The notes under the pieces: generated by a model
The model's database searches: none
Told to the model about the DNA's origin: nothing
The model's input: only the letters and a program-made list of their open reading frames with translations
Shown here: piece by piece, positions 7,162 to 15,345 of the stretch
Layout: each line of letters begins with the position of its first letter
Numbering within the stretch: the stretch's first letter is position 1
Translations under genes and position numbers: made by a program
Origin: Lachnospiraceae bacterium
GTDB taxonomy: Bacteria; Bacillota; Clostridia; Lachnospirales; Lachnospiraceae
Reading direction: 5' to 3'
DNA length: 21,668 nucleotides
NCBI GenBank assembly: GCA_900766575.1
Contig: CAAFVW010000040.1
Coordinates: 1 to 21,668 of the forward strand

Positions 7162-7404
7162 TTGGCAGGAAAGACGAAAAAGACGGAAGAGCAGGAACAG
7201 CATAGTCTGGAAGAAAATTTTGCTGTGCTGGAAGAACTGATCGAACAGATGGAAGCGGAGGATATTTCTCTGGAGGAAGCTTTTACTGCATATAGCAAAG
7301 GGATGAATCTGCTGAAACAATGTAATGAACAGATCGACCGTGTGGAGAAACAGGTCATGAAGCTGAACGATGAAGGAGAACTGGAGCCATTGGATCCCAG
7401 GTGA
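7162..7404 (+). CDS. xseB: Exodeoxyribonuclease VII small subunit
   Basis: This small helical subunit coats the coiled-coil arm of XseA to form ExoVII. From the TTG at 7162 it is 80 residues. The family core SLEENFAVLEELIEQME ... ISLEEAFTAYSKGMNLLKQCNEQI (quoted in part: LEELIEQME and LEEAFTAYSKGMNLLK) is intact, followed by an acidic tail. An ATG at 7144 in the same frame would add six residues, but the good GGAGG site at 7150-7154 lies downstream of it. The gene starts 33 bases after xseA and ends overlapping a possible GTG start for ispA (GTGA at 7401-7404). Confidence 0.92.
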   Translation: MAGKTKKTEEQEQHSLEENFAVLEELIEQMEAEDISLEEAFTAYSKGMNLLKQCNEQIDRVEKQVMKLNDEGELEPLDPR

Positions 7405-7442
7405 CAGATTTCCCGGCGGGAAGAGGAAGGTTGACATTTGAC

Positions 7443-8366
7443 ATGGAAGAAACTTTATTCAGACAGGAATTACAGAAGAAAACAGCGGAGATAGAAGAGC
7501 TGCTGAAGGAATATCTTCCGGAGGAGGAAGGATACCAGAAGACTGTGATCGAGGCTATGAACTACAGCCTCATGGCAGGAGGAAAACGGCTGCGTCCCAT
7601 GCTGATGCAGGAGACCTGGCGGATGTTCGGTGGAGAAGGCGATAGCATAGAGCCTTTTATGGCAGCGATCGAGATGATTCATACATATTCACTGGTGCAT
7701 GATGATCTTCCGGCTATGGACAATGATGAGTATCGCAGAGGCCGCAAGACTACCTGGACTGTGTACGGTGACGGCATGGGAGTGCTGGCTGGCGACGGAT
7801 TGTTAAACTATGCTTTTGAGACAGCATTTCGGGCGTTCCCGGCAGTTGCAGAGGGAGAACCGGCAGATTCAGCCTATCCAAAAGTGGCGGCGGCTTTGAA
7901 GGTTCTGGCCCGCAAAGCCGGAATCTATGGAATGATTGGCGGACAGAATGCAGACATTGAAGCAGAGGAACAGACCATCCCTCTGACTACGGAGCAGATC
8001 CTGTTTATCCATGCGAACAAGACAGCCGCACTGATTCAGGCAGCCATGATGATTGGTGCTATTCTGGCAGGTGCGGCAGACGAGGAAATCGCAGCAGTGG
8101 AATTGTGCGCTTATAACGTCGGCATAGCGTTCCAGATTCAGGATGATATACTGGATGTGATCGGTGACAGCAAAGAGCTTGGAAAAGCTACCGGCAGCGA
8201 CGCACAGAATCATAAGCAGACCTATGTGACATTACACGGACTGGAGGAATCCGGCAGGGAAGTGGAGCGGCTTACCGGGGAAGCGGTAGCGGTTCTGGAC
8301 AGTATTTCGGGAGAACATGAATTCCTGAAGGAGCTGTTGCTGCACCTGGTCCATAGAGCGAAATAG
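7443..8366 (+). CDS. ispA: Polyprenyl synthetase (farnesyl/geranyl diphosphate synthase)
   Basis: This short-chain trans-prenyltransferase condenses isopentenyl diphosphate with allylic diphosphates to make farnesyl diphosphate, the precursor of undecaprenyl and quinone side chains. From the ATG at 7443 it has 307 residues. Visible motifs are GGKRLRPML (46-54), the first aspartate-rich motif DDLPAMDND (87-95) followed by RRGRKTTW, GGQNAD (166-171) and the second aspartate motif DDILD (234-238). A GTG at 7401 in the same frame, overlapping the xseB stop as GTGA, would add 14 residues and could allow coupling. I prefer 7443 because homologues begin there and GAGGAAGG (7423-7430) precedes it, though at a long spacing. 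It lies directly before dxs, so two isoprenoid steps are together. Confidence 0.93.
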   Translation: MEETLFRQELQKKTAEIEELLKEYLPEEEGYQKTVIEAMNYSLMAGGKRLRPMLMQETWRMFGGEGDSIEPFMAAIEMIHTYSLVHDDLPAMDNDEYRRGRKTTWTVYGDGMGVLAGDGLLNYAFETAFRAFPAVAEGEPADSAYPKVAAALKVLARKAGIYGMIGGQNADIEAEEQTIPLTTEQILFIHANKTAALIQAAMMIGAILAGAADEEIAAVELCAYNVGIAFQIQDDILDVIGDSKELGKATGSDAQNHKQTYVTLHGLEESGREVERLTGEAVAVLDSISGEHEFLKELLLHLVHRAK

Positions 8367-8380
8367 CAGAGGAAAAGCGA

Positions 8381-10234
8381 ATGTTACTGGATAAGATCGA
8401 GAAAGCAAACGATATTAAAAAAATAGATAAATCAGACTATGGGGAACTGGCGGAGGAGATCCGGCAGTTCCTGATTGAGAAGATCAGTGTGACGGGTGGA
8501 CATCTGGGCTCGAATCTGGGAGCAGTGGAACTTACCATGGCACTTCATCTGGCTTTGAACCTCCCGGAGGACAAGATTATCTGGGATGTAGGCCATCAGT
8601 CTTATACCCACAAAATATTGACGGGCCGCAAGGACGGTTTCGATGTCTTACGCCAGTTTCATGGCATGAGTGGGTTCCCCAAGAGAAAAGAAAGCAGTTT
8701 TGACGCCTTTGATACCGGGCATAGTTCTACCTCCATATCCGCAGGACTGGGACTGGTGAAAGCGAGAGATCTCAAAGGGGAAAGGAACACCATTGTATCT
8801 GTGATCGGAGACGGGTCCCTGACCGGAGGCATGGCTTATGAGGCATTGAACAATGCGGCAAAGCTGGAGACGAATTTTATTGTTATATTGAATGACAATA
8901 ATATGTCCATCTCGGAAAATGTGGGCGGTGTGTCGAAGTACCTCAATAATATCCGGACAGCGAACAGCTACCTGGATCTGAAGGAAGGCATCTACAATGC
9001 ACTGAAAAGCAAACCGGGCGGAGATGGCATCGTTAACCGCATCCGCCGTGCCAAGAGCAGTTTTAAACAGCTGGTGATTCCCGGGATGTTTTTTGAAGAT
9101 ATGGGAGTGACATATCTGGGTCCGGTAGATGGACATGACATTGAAGGACTGATTAAAGTAATCGAGGAAGCCAAGAGAGTCAAAGGAGCCGTTTTGATTC
9201 ATGTGATCACGCAGAAAGGCAAAGGATACGGACCGGCGGAGAAACATCCCGCCAGATTCCACGGAGCGGAGCCTTTTGACATAGAGACAGGAATTCCTTC
9301 CCATCCCCGTACTGTGGCGAATTATACGGATGTATTTTCCACAGTTATGTGCAAGCTGGGACAGCGGGATGAACGTGTGGTGGCCATTACGGCAGCTATG
9401 CCGGACGGCACCGGACTGAAGCGATTCCGGAATATGTATCCGGACCGTTTTTTCGATGTGGGAATTGCGGAGGAACATGCGGTGACTTTCGCGGCAGGAC
9501 TGGCGGCGGGAGGCATGAAACCCATCGTAGCAGTGTATTCTTCTTTTTTACAGAGGGCATACGACCAGATCCTGCATGATGTGTGTATTCAGAATCTGCC
9601 GGTGGTATTTGCCATAGATCGTGCCGGACTGGTAGGCAGTGACGGAGAGACACATCAGGGAATTTTTGATTACACGTATTTGTCCGGTATTCCCAATATG
9701 CATATCTGTGCGCCCAAGAATAAATGGGAATTGTCGGATATGATGAAATTCGCTGTAGCACTGGAAGCACCTATTGCGGTGCGCTATCCCAGAGGAACGG
9801 CCTATGCCGGACTGGCAGAATATCGCGCCCCCATCGAACTGGGCAAGGCAGAGTGGATCACAAGAGAAGGCGGGATTGCGCTGTTCGCTGTGGGGAGCAT
9901 GGTAAAGACTGCGGAGGAAGTACAGAAGCTTCTGCATGAAAAAGGTTACAAGGCAAGTATCATCAATGCCAGATTTATCAAACCGATTGATGAAGAGGCG
10001 GTGCTTTCGGCCTGCGAAGACCATGCGATGATCGTGACCATGGAAGAGAACGTTTTAAGCGGAGGATTCGGCGAGAAAGTTCTGACCTGTTTAAATGACC
10101 ATGGACAGAAGATCAAGTGTGTCATGACCGGTATTCCGGATGCTTATGTGGAGCATGGTAATGTAGAACTTTTGAAAAAGGAGATCGGACTGGATGCGGC
10201 AAGCATCACGGAGAAGATCCTGGAGAAATTATAA
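8381..10234 (+). CDS. dxs: 1-deoxy-D-xylulose-5-phosphate synthase
   Basis: This cytosolic thiamine-diphosphate enzyme condenses pyruvate with glyceraldehyde-3-phosphate, the entry step of the MEP isoprenoid pathway. The 617 residues are normal for the family. Motifs are GHQSYTHKIL (71-80), the ThDP-binding GDGSLTGG (143-150) continuing to NDNNMSIS (171-178), the catalytic glutamate region GIAEEHAVTF (361-370) and the C-terminal half signature IDRAGLVGSDGETHQG (412-427). It starts 14 bases after ispA with AGAGGAAA as ribosome site. Its product feeds isopentenyl diphosphate to IspA. It is followed after 13 bases by tlyA. Confidence 0.97.
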   Translation: MLLDKIEKANDIKKIDKSDYGELAEEIRQFLIEKISVTGGHLGSNLGAVELTMALHLALNLPEDKIIWDVGHQSYTHKILTGRKDGFDVLRQFHGMSGFPKRKESSFDAFDTGHSSTSISAGLGLVKARDLKGERNTIVSVIGDGSLTGGMAYEALNNAAKLETNFIVILNDNNMSISENVGGVSKYLNNIRTANSYLDLKEGIYNALKSKPGGDGIVNRIRRAKSSFKQLVIPGMFFEDMGVTYLGPVDGHDIEGLIKVIEEAKRVKGAVLIHVITQKGKGYGPAEKHPARFHGAEPFDIETGIPSHPRTVANYTDVFSTVMCKLGQRDERVVAITAAMPDGTGLKRFRNMYPDRFFDVGIAEEHAVTFAAGLAAGGMKPIVAVYSSFLQRAYDQILHDVCIQNLPVVFAIDRAGLVGSDGETHQGIFDYTYLSGIPNMHICAPKNKWELSDMMKFAVALEAPIAVRYPRGTAYAGLAEYRAPIELGKAEWITREGGIALFAVGSMVKTAEEVQKLLHEKGYKASIINARFIKPIDEEAVLSACEDHAMIVTMEENVLSGGFGEKVLTCLNDHGQKIKCVMTGIPDAYVEHGNVELLKKEIGLDAASITEKILEKL

Positions 10235-10247
10235 GTAGGTGACGAAG

Positions 10248-11129
10248 ATGAAAGAACGACTGGATGTGATTCTGGTAGAGCAGGGGTATGCTCCTTCCAG
10301 AGAAAAGGCCAAAGCTATCATTATGTCCGGCAATGTCTATGTCAACGGACAGAAAGAGGACAAGGCTGGAACCGGATTTGATGTCAATAAGATCAAGCTG
10401 GAAGTCAGAAATCATACCATGAAATATGTCAGCCGCGGGGGATTGAAGCTGGAGAAGGCAATGGAGCAATGGGGATTTCTGCTGGATGGAATGATCTGCA
10501 TGGATATCGGAGCTTCCACCGGAGGTTTCACGGACTGTATGCTCCAAAACGGTGCGACCAGGGTATATTCCGTAGATGTGGGACAGGGGCAGTTAGCCTG
10601 GAAGCTTCGCAATGACGAACGAGTGGTATGCATGGAACAGACCAATTTCCGCTATGTGACTCCGGAGGATATTCCGGATGCTTTGGATTTCGCCAGCGTG
10701 GATGTTTCTTTTATCTCCCTGACCAAGATCCTGATTCCTGCGAGAAATCTGTTAAAGACCGGAGGCCAGATGGTATGCCTCATCAAGCCGCAGTTTGAGG
10801 CCGGCAGAGGCAAGGTCGGTAAAAACGGTGTGGTGAGAGAACCGCAGATTCATGAAGAAGTAATCCGCAAGATTATTGATTATGCAGACAGCATCGGATT
10901 TAAAGTGCTGCATCTGGAATATTCACCGATCAAAGGACCGGAGGGAAATATTGAATATCTTCTTCATATCCGGAAACCGGATGAAATCCCGGAGGAGAAG
11001 CTGGCATTGACTGAGCACGAAGCGGAGAACGCCTTACAGACAATCGTGGAAGAAAAGACCGGACTGTCTTATACGCCTGAATGGGATGCTGTCATCAAAG
11101 GAATCGTAGATAATTCTCATACACTGTAA
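10248..11129 (+). CDS. tlyA: TlyA family rRNA methyltransferase (YqxC-like)
   Basis: Predicted S-adenosylmethionine-dependent 2'-O-methyltransferase of ribosomal RNA; mycobacterial TlyA has this activity and related proteins were once called hemolysins. The 293 residues begin with an S4 RNA-binding domain (about 1-60), then a Rossmann methyltransferase of the FtsJ type with the cofactor loop DIGASTGGFTD (86-96), VDVSFISLTKIL (151-162) and LIKPQFEAGRGKVG (178-191). A GTG at 10239 in frame would add three residues, but AGGTG at 10237-10241 serves as ribosome site for the ATG at 10248. The rRNA target here is not known. Position after dxs and before nadK/argR fits the conserved cluster. Confidence 0.93.
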   Translation: MKERLDVILVEQGYAPSREKAKAIIMSGNVYVNGQKEDKAGTGFDVNKIKLEVRNHTMKYVSRGGLKLEKAMEQWGFLLDGMICMDIGASTGGFTDCMLQNGATRVYSVDVGQGQLAWKLRNDERVVCMEQTNFRYVTPEDIPDALDFASVDVSFISLTKILIPARNLLKTGGQMVCLIKPQFEAGRGKVGKNGVVREPQIHEEVIRKIIDYADSIGFKVLHLEYSPIKGPEGNIEYLLHIRKPDEIPEEKLALTEHEAENALQTIVEEKTGLSYTPEWDAVIKGIVDNSHTL

Positions 11130-11151
11130 CAGACAAGGAGTACAGGAAGCT

Positions 11152-12018
11152 ATGAAGCATTTTCTGATATATACCAATAAGCATAAGGATCAGGAGCTGG
11201 CAACTACGAAACGGATCCGGAATTATCTGGAAGCGAAGGGCTGTGTTGTGAAGCTGAAAGTTAAGGAGTCCGACTGGAAGGAAGAAGATGCGGCGGCAGA
11301 GGAAGAAGCAAACGATATTCCTTTAGATGTGGACTGTATGATCGTACTGGGGGGTGACGGTACGGTATTACAGGCGGCCAGAGAGACGAAGAAGATTCTG
11401 GTGCCCATTATCGGCGTGAATCTGGGAACTGTGGGCTATATGACGGAGATCGAACTGTCCGGACTGGAGGAATCCCTGGATCGTCTGATCCGGGACGATT
11501 ACAAGAAGGAACGCCGGATGATGTTAAACGGCAAAGTCTGTTGTGCGGACGGAAGCGTTTCGGAAGGCTGGGCGTTAAATGATATCGTCATTTCCCGAAG
11601 CGGTTCCCTACAGATCATTGAGTTCAACATTTATGTCAACGGTCAGCTTTTGAATCATTATAAAGCGGATGGAATGATTGTGACAACGCCTACAGGATCT
11701 ACCGGATATAATCTGTCAGCCGGAGGACCTTTGGTGGAGCCGAAAGCGAAGCTGATCACACTGACGCCCATCTGTCCTCACAGTCTGAACCAGAGAAGCA
11801 TTATCCTGTCACCGGAGGATGAAATCGTGATAGAGATTCCGGGCGGAAGGGAAGGCAAGAACCAGACGGTGGAGGCGAATTATGACGGCAGCCACAAGGT
11901 GACCATGTGCACCGGAGACCACATCCGCATTGTGCAGTCGGAGAAGATCACGGAATTCATTCAGCTGAATCAGGTGAGCTTCTTAGATGTGTTACACCGG
12001 AAAATGAGAGATTCGTGA
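11152..12018 (+). CDS. nadK: NAD kinase
   Basis: Phosphorylates NAD to NADP, the only route to NADP. The 288-residue protein carries the NAD-kinase signature GGDGT (67-71, with catalytic Asp69), the following NLGTVGYMTE (90-99), the ALND motif and the glycine-rich TPTGSTGYNLSAGGPL segment of the C-terminal beta-sandwich domain. AGGAG and CAGGAAG lie in the 22 bases after tlyA. The nadK-argR-recN order is usual in Clostridia. Identification is secure; regulation is not visible from the sequence. Confidence 0.96.
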   Translation: MKHFLIYTNKHKDQELATTKRIRNYLEAKGCVVKLKVKESDWKEEDAAAEEEANDIPLDVDCMIVLGGDGTVLQAARETKKILVPIIGVNLGTVGYMTEIELSGLEESLDRLIRDDYKKERRMMLNGKVCCADGSVSEGWALNDIVISRSGSLQIIEFNIYVNGQLLNHYKADGMIVTTPTGSTGYNLSAGGPLVEPKAKLITLTPICPHSLNQRSIILSPEDEIVIEIPGGREGKNQTVEANYDGSHKVTMCTGDHIRIVQSEKITEFIQLNQVSFLDVLHRKMRDS

Positions 12019-12053
12019 CAAATCGCAGACTGCGGAAAGGTATGAGATTTAAG

Positions 12054-12506
12054 ATGAAGAAAACCAGACATCGCAAGATCGTGGAGATCATAGAAAAAAG
12101 AGATGTGGAGACTCAGGAGGAACTGGCGGGTTATCTGAAGGAGGCCGGATTCACCGTGACGCAGGCCACAGTGTCCAGAGACATCCGGGAACTGAAACTG
12201 TCCAAGGTTCCCACCGGTGGGGGCAAACAAAAATATGTCATTCTGAAACAGGATGACAGCCATATGGGAGATAAGTATATCCGTGTCCTCAGGGACGGGT
12301 TTGTCTCTATGGATATGGCCCAGAATATTCTGGTGATCAAGACAGTATCCGGAATGGCCATGGCGGTGGCGGCAGCATTGGATGCTCTGAAATTCTCCGA
12401 AGTGGTGGGCTGTATCGCCGGTGATGATACCATCATGGTGGCAGTGCGTACTGTAGAGGATACCCAGATCCTTATGGATAAGATTCATCTGATGATAGTA
12501 AGATAG
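12054..12506 (+). CDS. argR: Arginine repressor ArgR/AhrC
   Basis: Hexameric arginine-responsive transcription factor that represses arginine biosynthesis and, in B. subtilis, activates catabolism. From the ATG at 12054 it has 150 residues. The N-terminal winged helix (1-70) includes TQEELAGYLKEAGF and VTQATVSRDIRELKL, with the conserved Ser-Arg at 41-42. The C-terminal oligomerisation and arginine-binding domain has the GCIAGDDTI segment (119-127), the family GTIAGDDT motif. The frame is open upstream to 11907, inside nadK; possible starts are GTG 12015 (overlapping the nadK stop) and ATG 12042. I chose 12054 because homologues begin there, although GGAAAGG (12034-12040) is better placed for a start slightly upstream. 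It is cotranscribed with recN. Confidence 0.94.
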   Translation: MKKTRHRKIVEIIEKRDVETQEELAGYLKEAGFTVTQATVSRDIRELKLSKVPTGGGKQKYVILKQDDSHMGDKYIRVLRDGFVSMDMAQNILVIKTVSGMAMAVAAALDALKFSEVVGCIAGDDTIMVAVRTVEDTQILMDKIHLMIVR

Positions 12507-12520
12507 ACAGGGGGAAATAC

Positions 12521-14209
12521 ATGCTTCGTAGTTTACATGTGAAAAATCTGGCTCTCATCCGGGAGACAGAGGTCGAGTTCGGAGAAGGACTGAATATACT
12601 GACAGGAGAGACCGGCGCCGGTAAATCATTGCTGATCGGGTCTGTGAATCTGGCACTGGGAGGCAAATTCGAGAAGGACATGCTCAGAAGGGGAGAAGAG
12701 AGCGGTCTGGTGGAACTTGTCTTTGACTGCGAGAGTGAGAGACTGTCGGAAAAACTCAAAAGCATGGATCTGGAACCTTCAGAGGATGGGACGGTGATCC
12801 TGAGCAGAAAACTATCTTCCGGGAAAAGTATCTGCCGCATTAACGGAGAGACTGTCACGGCAAAGCAGGTGAAAGAACTTTCAGAGCTGCTGATCGATAT
12901 TCACGGACAGCATGAGCACCAGTCTCTGCTAAATAAGAAAAAACACATGGAGATTCTGGACGCTTACGCCGGAACGGAGTTTACCAAGTGTGCAGAACAG
13001 GTGGCTGTACTTTATCAGGAATGTGCTGCTTTGGAGAAAAAAATCGCGGAGGAAACACTGGACGATGCTTCCAGAGGCAGAGAACAATCTCTGGCGGAAT
13101 TCGAACAGAAGGAAATTGCGGATGCTTCTTTGCAGCCGGGAGAGGATGAAGAACTGGAGCAGGCGTACCGCAAAATGTCCAACAGCCGTAAAATTGCGGA
13201 AAGTCTGGCGGAAAGTTATCATCTCAGCGGCAATGATGCGGAGGATGGCGCAGGAAACTCTCTGAGCCGGGCACTCAGGGCACTGCGCAGCGTGACAATG
13301 TATGACCCCGCGCTGGAACAGATGGAGGAGCAGCTGGCAGAGGTGGAGAGCCTTCTGTCAGATTATAATCATGACATCTCGGAATATATGGCAGATCTGG
13401 AATTCGATGAAGAGGATTTCCACAGTACGGAAGAACGCCTGAATACCATCAATCACCTGAAAGGGAAATACGGCAATTCTATCGAAGAGATTCTGAAATA
13501 TAAAGAGGAAAAGGAAGCATATCTGGAAAAACTGGCGGATTATGATGCCTATATGCAGAAATTAAACACTGCGTGGAAAGAGAAACAGGCACTGCTTGAA
13601 AAGGCGTGTGAGAAACTTTCCGGAATCCGCAGAAAAAATGCTTCTGTGCTGACACAGAAACTGAAGGACGCACTGATCAACCTGAATTTCCTGACGGTGG
13701 AATTCGACATTGCGGTCAGACCCGGTCAGACGATTACTGCAAGAGGCTATGATGATGTGGAATTTCTGATCTCCACCAATCCCGGTGAGAGTCTGAAGCC
13801 GCTGGCCCAGGTGGCCAGCGGCGGTGAATTGTCCCGTGTTATGCTGGCTATTAAGACCGTACTGGCGGGGCGCGATGAAATCGATACCCTCATCTTCGAT
13901 GAGATCGATACCGGTATCAGCGGCAGAACCGCATGGAAAGTGGCGGAGCAGCTGAGTGTACTGGCAGGAGCTCATCAGGTGATCTGCATCACCCATCTGC
14001 CGCAGATCGCGGCTATGGCGGATGTACATTTCGTGATTGAGAAGAGCAGCACGGATGACATGACAATCACGGATATTCATAAAACGGCAGGAGAGGAAAG
14101 CCTGGCGGAACTGGCAAGGCTCCTTGGCAGTGATGCCCTGACGGAAGCGGCACTTTCCAATGCAAAAGAAATGAAAGAACAGGCAAACGGGTTTAAAGAA
14201 GCCCGTTAG
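12521..14209 (+). CDS. recN: DNA repair protein RecN
   Basis: SMC-like ATPase that acts early in double-strand-break repair by tethering DNA ends. The 562 residues show the SMC plan: N-terminal Walker A GETGAGKS (29-36), QHEHQSLL shortly after, two coiled-coil arms (about 160-400) rich in Glu, Lys and Leu, the ABC signature SGGELSRVMLA near residue 432 and Walker B LIFDEIDTGISG near residue 455. The start has AGGGGG a few bases upstream. It is the last gene of the long operon; a perfect 12-bp terminator stem follows at 14233. In B. subtilis recN is directly followed by spoIVB, but here a fructose operon intervenes. Confidence 0.97.
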   Translation: MLRSLHVKNLALIRETEVEFGEGLNILTGETGAGKSLLIGSVNLALGGKFEKDMLRRGEESGLVELVFDCESERLSEKLKSMDLEPSEDGTVILSRKLSSGKSICRINGETVTAKQVKELSELLIDIHGQHEHQSLLNKKKHMEILDAYAGTEFTKCAEQVAVLYQECAALEKKIAEETLDDASRGREQSLAEFEQKEIADASLQPGEDEELEQAYRKMSNSRKIAESLAESYHLSGNDAEDGAGNSLSRALRALRSVTMYDPALEQMEEQLAEVESLLSDYNHDISEYMADLEFDEEDFHSTEERLNTINHLKGKYGNSIEEILKYKEEKEAYLEKLADYDAYMQKLNTAWKEKQALLEKACEKLSGIRRKNASVLTQKLKDALINLNFLTVEFDIAVRPGQTITARGYDDVEFLISTNPGESLKPLAQVASGGELSRVMLAIKTVLAGRDEIDTLIFDEIDTGISGRTAWKVAEQLSVLAGAHQVICITHLPQIAAMADVHFVIEKSSTDDMTITDIHKTAGEESLAELARLLGSDALTEAALSNAKEMKEQANGFKEAR

Positions 14210-14232
14210 CGGAAATACTACAGCGAAAGAAG

Positions 14233-14263
14233 AAAAGGATGAAGAAATACTTCATCCTTTTTT
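14233..14263 (+). terminator. Intrinsic terminator after recN
   Basis: A perfect 12-bp stem, AAAAGGATGAAG (14233-14244) and CTTCATCCTTTT (14250-14261), encloses a five-base loop and runs into six T residues (14258-14263). It ends the yqhY-to-recN transcription unit and insulates it from the fructose operon. Confidence 0.9.
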
Positions 14264-14288
14264 GTGCAAAATCAACCAAAATAAATCA

Positions 14289-14300
14289 TCACATTTGTGA
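14289..14300. promoter_or_regulatory. Inverted repeat TCACA-TT-TGTGA upstream of the fru promoter
   Basis: Perfect 5-bp arms flank a two-base centre, ending ten bases before the -35 box. The position suits an activator or a second repressor site. The arms resemble CRP half-sites but in the opposite arrangement and with the wrong spacing. Confidence 0.35.
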
Positions 14301-14306
14301 ATTAAA

Positions 14307-14326
14307 TTGATTGAATTTGACTGAAT
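14307..14326 (+). promoter_or_regulatory. Tandem 10-bp repeats, FruR operator candidate
   Basis: TTGATTGAAT (14307-14316) is followed immediately by TTGACTGAAT (14317-14326), with one mismatch. The 10-bp period places both on the same helix face, and the pair covers the -35 box. DeoR-family sugar regulators commonly use direct repeats, and a DeoR-family gene ends this operon, so autoregulation by it is a reasonable inference. Confidence 0.5.
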
Positions 14327-14339
14327 GTGAAGATATAAT
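14311..14339 (+). promoter_or_regulatory. Sigma-A-like promoter of the fructose operon
   Basis: -35 box TTGAAT (14311-14316), 17-base spacer and a consensus -10 box TATAAT (14334-14339). It lies 44 bases before fruK, whose ribosome site is GGAGGG (14371-14376). A TTGACT at 14317 is only 11 bases from the -10 box and so is not the -35. Confidence 0.78.
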
Positions 14340-14382
14340 AACATCATAAGAACAAGAAAGATGACAGACAGGAGGGTTAGAA

Positions 14383-15288
14383 ATGATTTGTACTGTGACA
14401 TTCAATCCGTCACTGGATTACATCGTATCCGTGGATGACTTTCAGCTTGGAATGACGAACAGAACCTCATCGGAACTGATTCTTCCGGGAGGAAAAGGAA
14501 TTAATGTCTCCATTGTCCTGAAGAATCTGGGAGTGGATTCCACAGCGCTTGGATATGTGGCCGGATTCACCGGAGAGGAACTGATCCGCAGATTGAACGA
14601 TTTTGGCGTGGATGCTGATTTTATCAAAATCAATCACGGAATGACCAGAATCAATCTGAAGCTGAAAAGCATTGATGGAACAGAGATCAACGGCTGTGGA
14701 CCGGATATTGATGCGAAGGCTTTGGAACAGCTGATGGAGAAGATCGACAGACTGGGCGACGGAGATGTACTGGTACTGGCGGGAAGTATTCCTTATACCA
14801 TGCCGGACGATATGTATCAGAGAATTCTGGAACGGATTCAGGGCAGAGGAGTACTGACGGTGGTGGATGCCACCAGAGACCTGTTGGTTAAAGTATTACC
14901 GTATCATCCGTTTCTGGTGAAACCAAACAATCATGAGCTGGGAGACATCTTTGACGTAAAGCTCACTACCAGAGAGGAAGTGATTCCTTATGGCAGGAAA
15001 CTGCAGGAGATGGGAGCACAGAATGTACTGATCTCCATGGCAGGGGAAGGAGCTGTACTGATCGCTGCGGATGGACGATGGCTGCAGGCTCCGGCACCGA
15101 AGGGAACGCTGGTAAACGGTGTAGGCGCGGGGGATTCCATGGTAGCGGGATTCCTGACCGGATGGATGGAAGAGAAGGATTATGCACATGCTTTCCGTAT
15201 GGGAATCGCAGCGGGAAGTGCCAGTGCTTTTTCCGAGAATCTTGCCACCAGAGAAGAAGTTATGGAAGTATTGAAACAGGTAAAATAA
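14383..15288 (+). CDS. fruK: 1-phosphofructokinase
   Basis: Phosphorylates fructose-1-phosphate, the product of the fructose PTS, to fructose-1,6-bisphosphate. This 301-residue PfkB/ribokinase-family protein has GGKGINVSIVLKNLG (36-50) for substrate binding, and the anion-hole and catalytic motif NGVGAGDS (245-252, catalytic Asp251). Family members include tagatose-6-phosphate kinase, but the immediate neighbour fruA decides for 1-phosphofructokinase. It is the first gene of the operon, with promoter and operator candidates directly upstream and a strong ribosome site, GGAGGG. Confidence 0.95.
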   Translation: MICTVTFNPSLDYIVSVDDFQLGMTNRTSSELILPGGKGINVSIVLKNLGVDSTALGYVAGFTGEELIRRLNDFGVDADFIKINHGMTRINLKLKSIDGTEINGCGPDIDAKALEQLMEKIDRLGDGDVLVLAGSIPYTMPDDMYQRILERIQGRGVLTVVDATRDLLVKVLPYHPFLVKPNNHELGDIFDVKLTTREEVIPYGRKLQEMGAQNVLISMAGEGAVLIAADGRWLQAPAPKGTLVNGVGAGDSMVAGFLTGWMEEKDYAHAFRMGIAAGSASAFSENLATREEVMEVLKQVK

Positions 15289-15345
15289 CCGCAGTAATGG
15301 GTTAAAAGGCTAAAAAAACATGAAAAAGAGAGGATGGTTTACAAC

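Noticed and set aside
14187..14208. Hairpin AACGGG/CCCGTT across the end of recN
   Set aside because: It has no U-run, and a much better terminator lies at 14233-14263.
14264..14382. CcpA cre site in the fru promoter region
   Set aside because: No sequence close to the TGWAANCGNTNWCA consensus is present.
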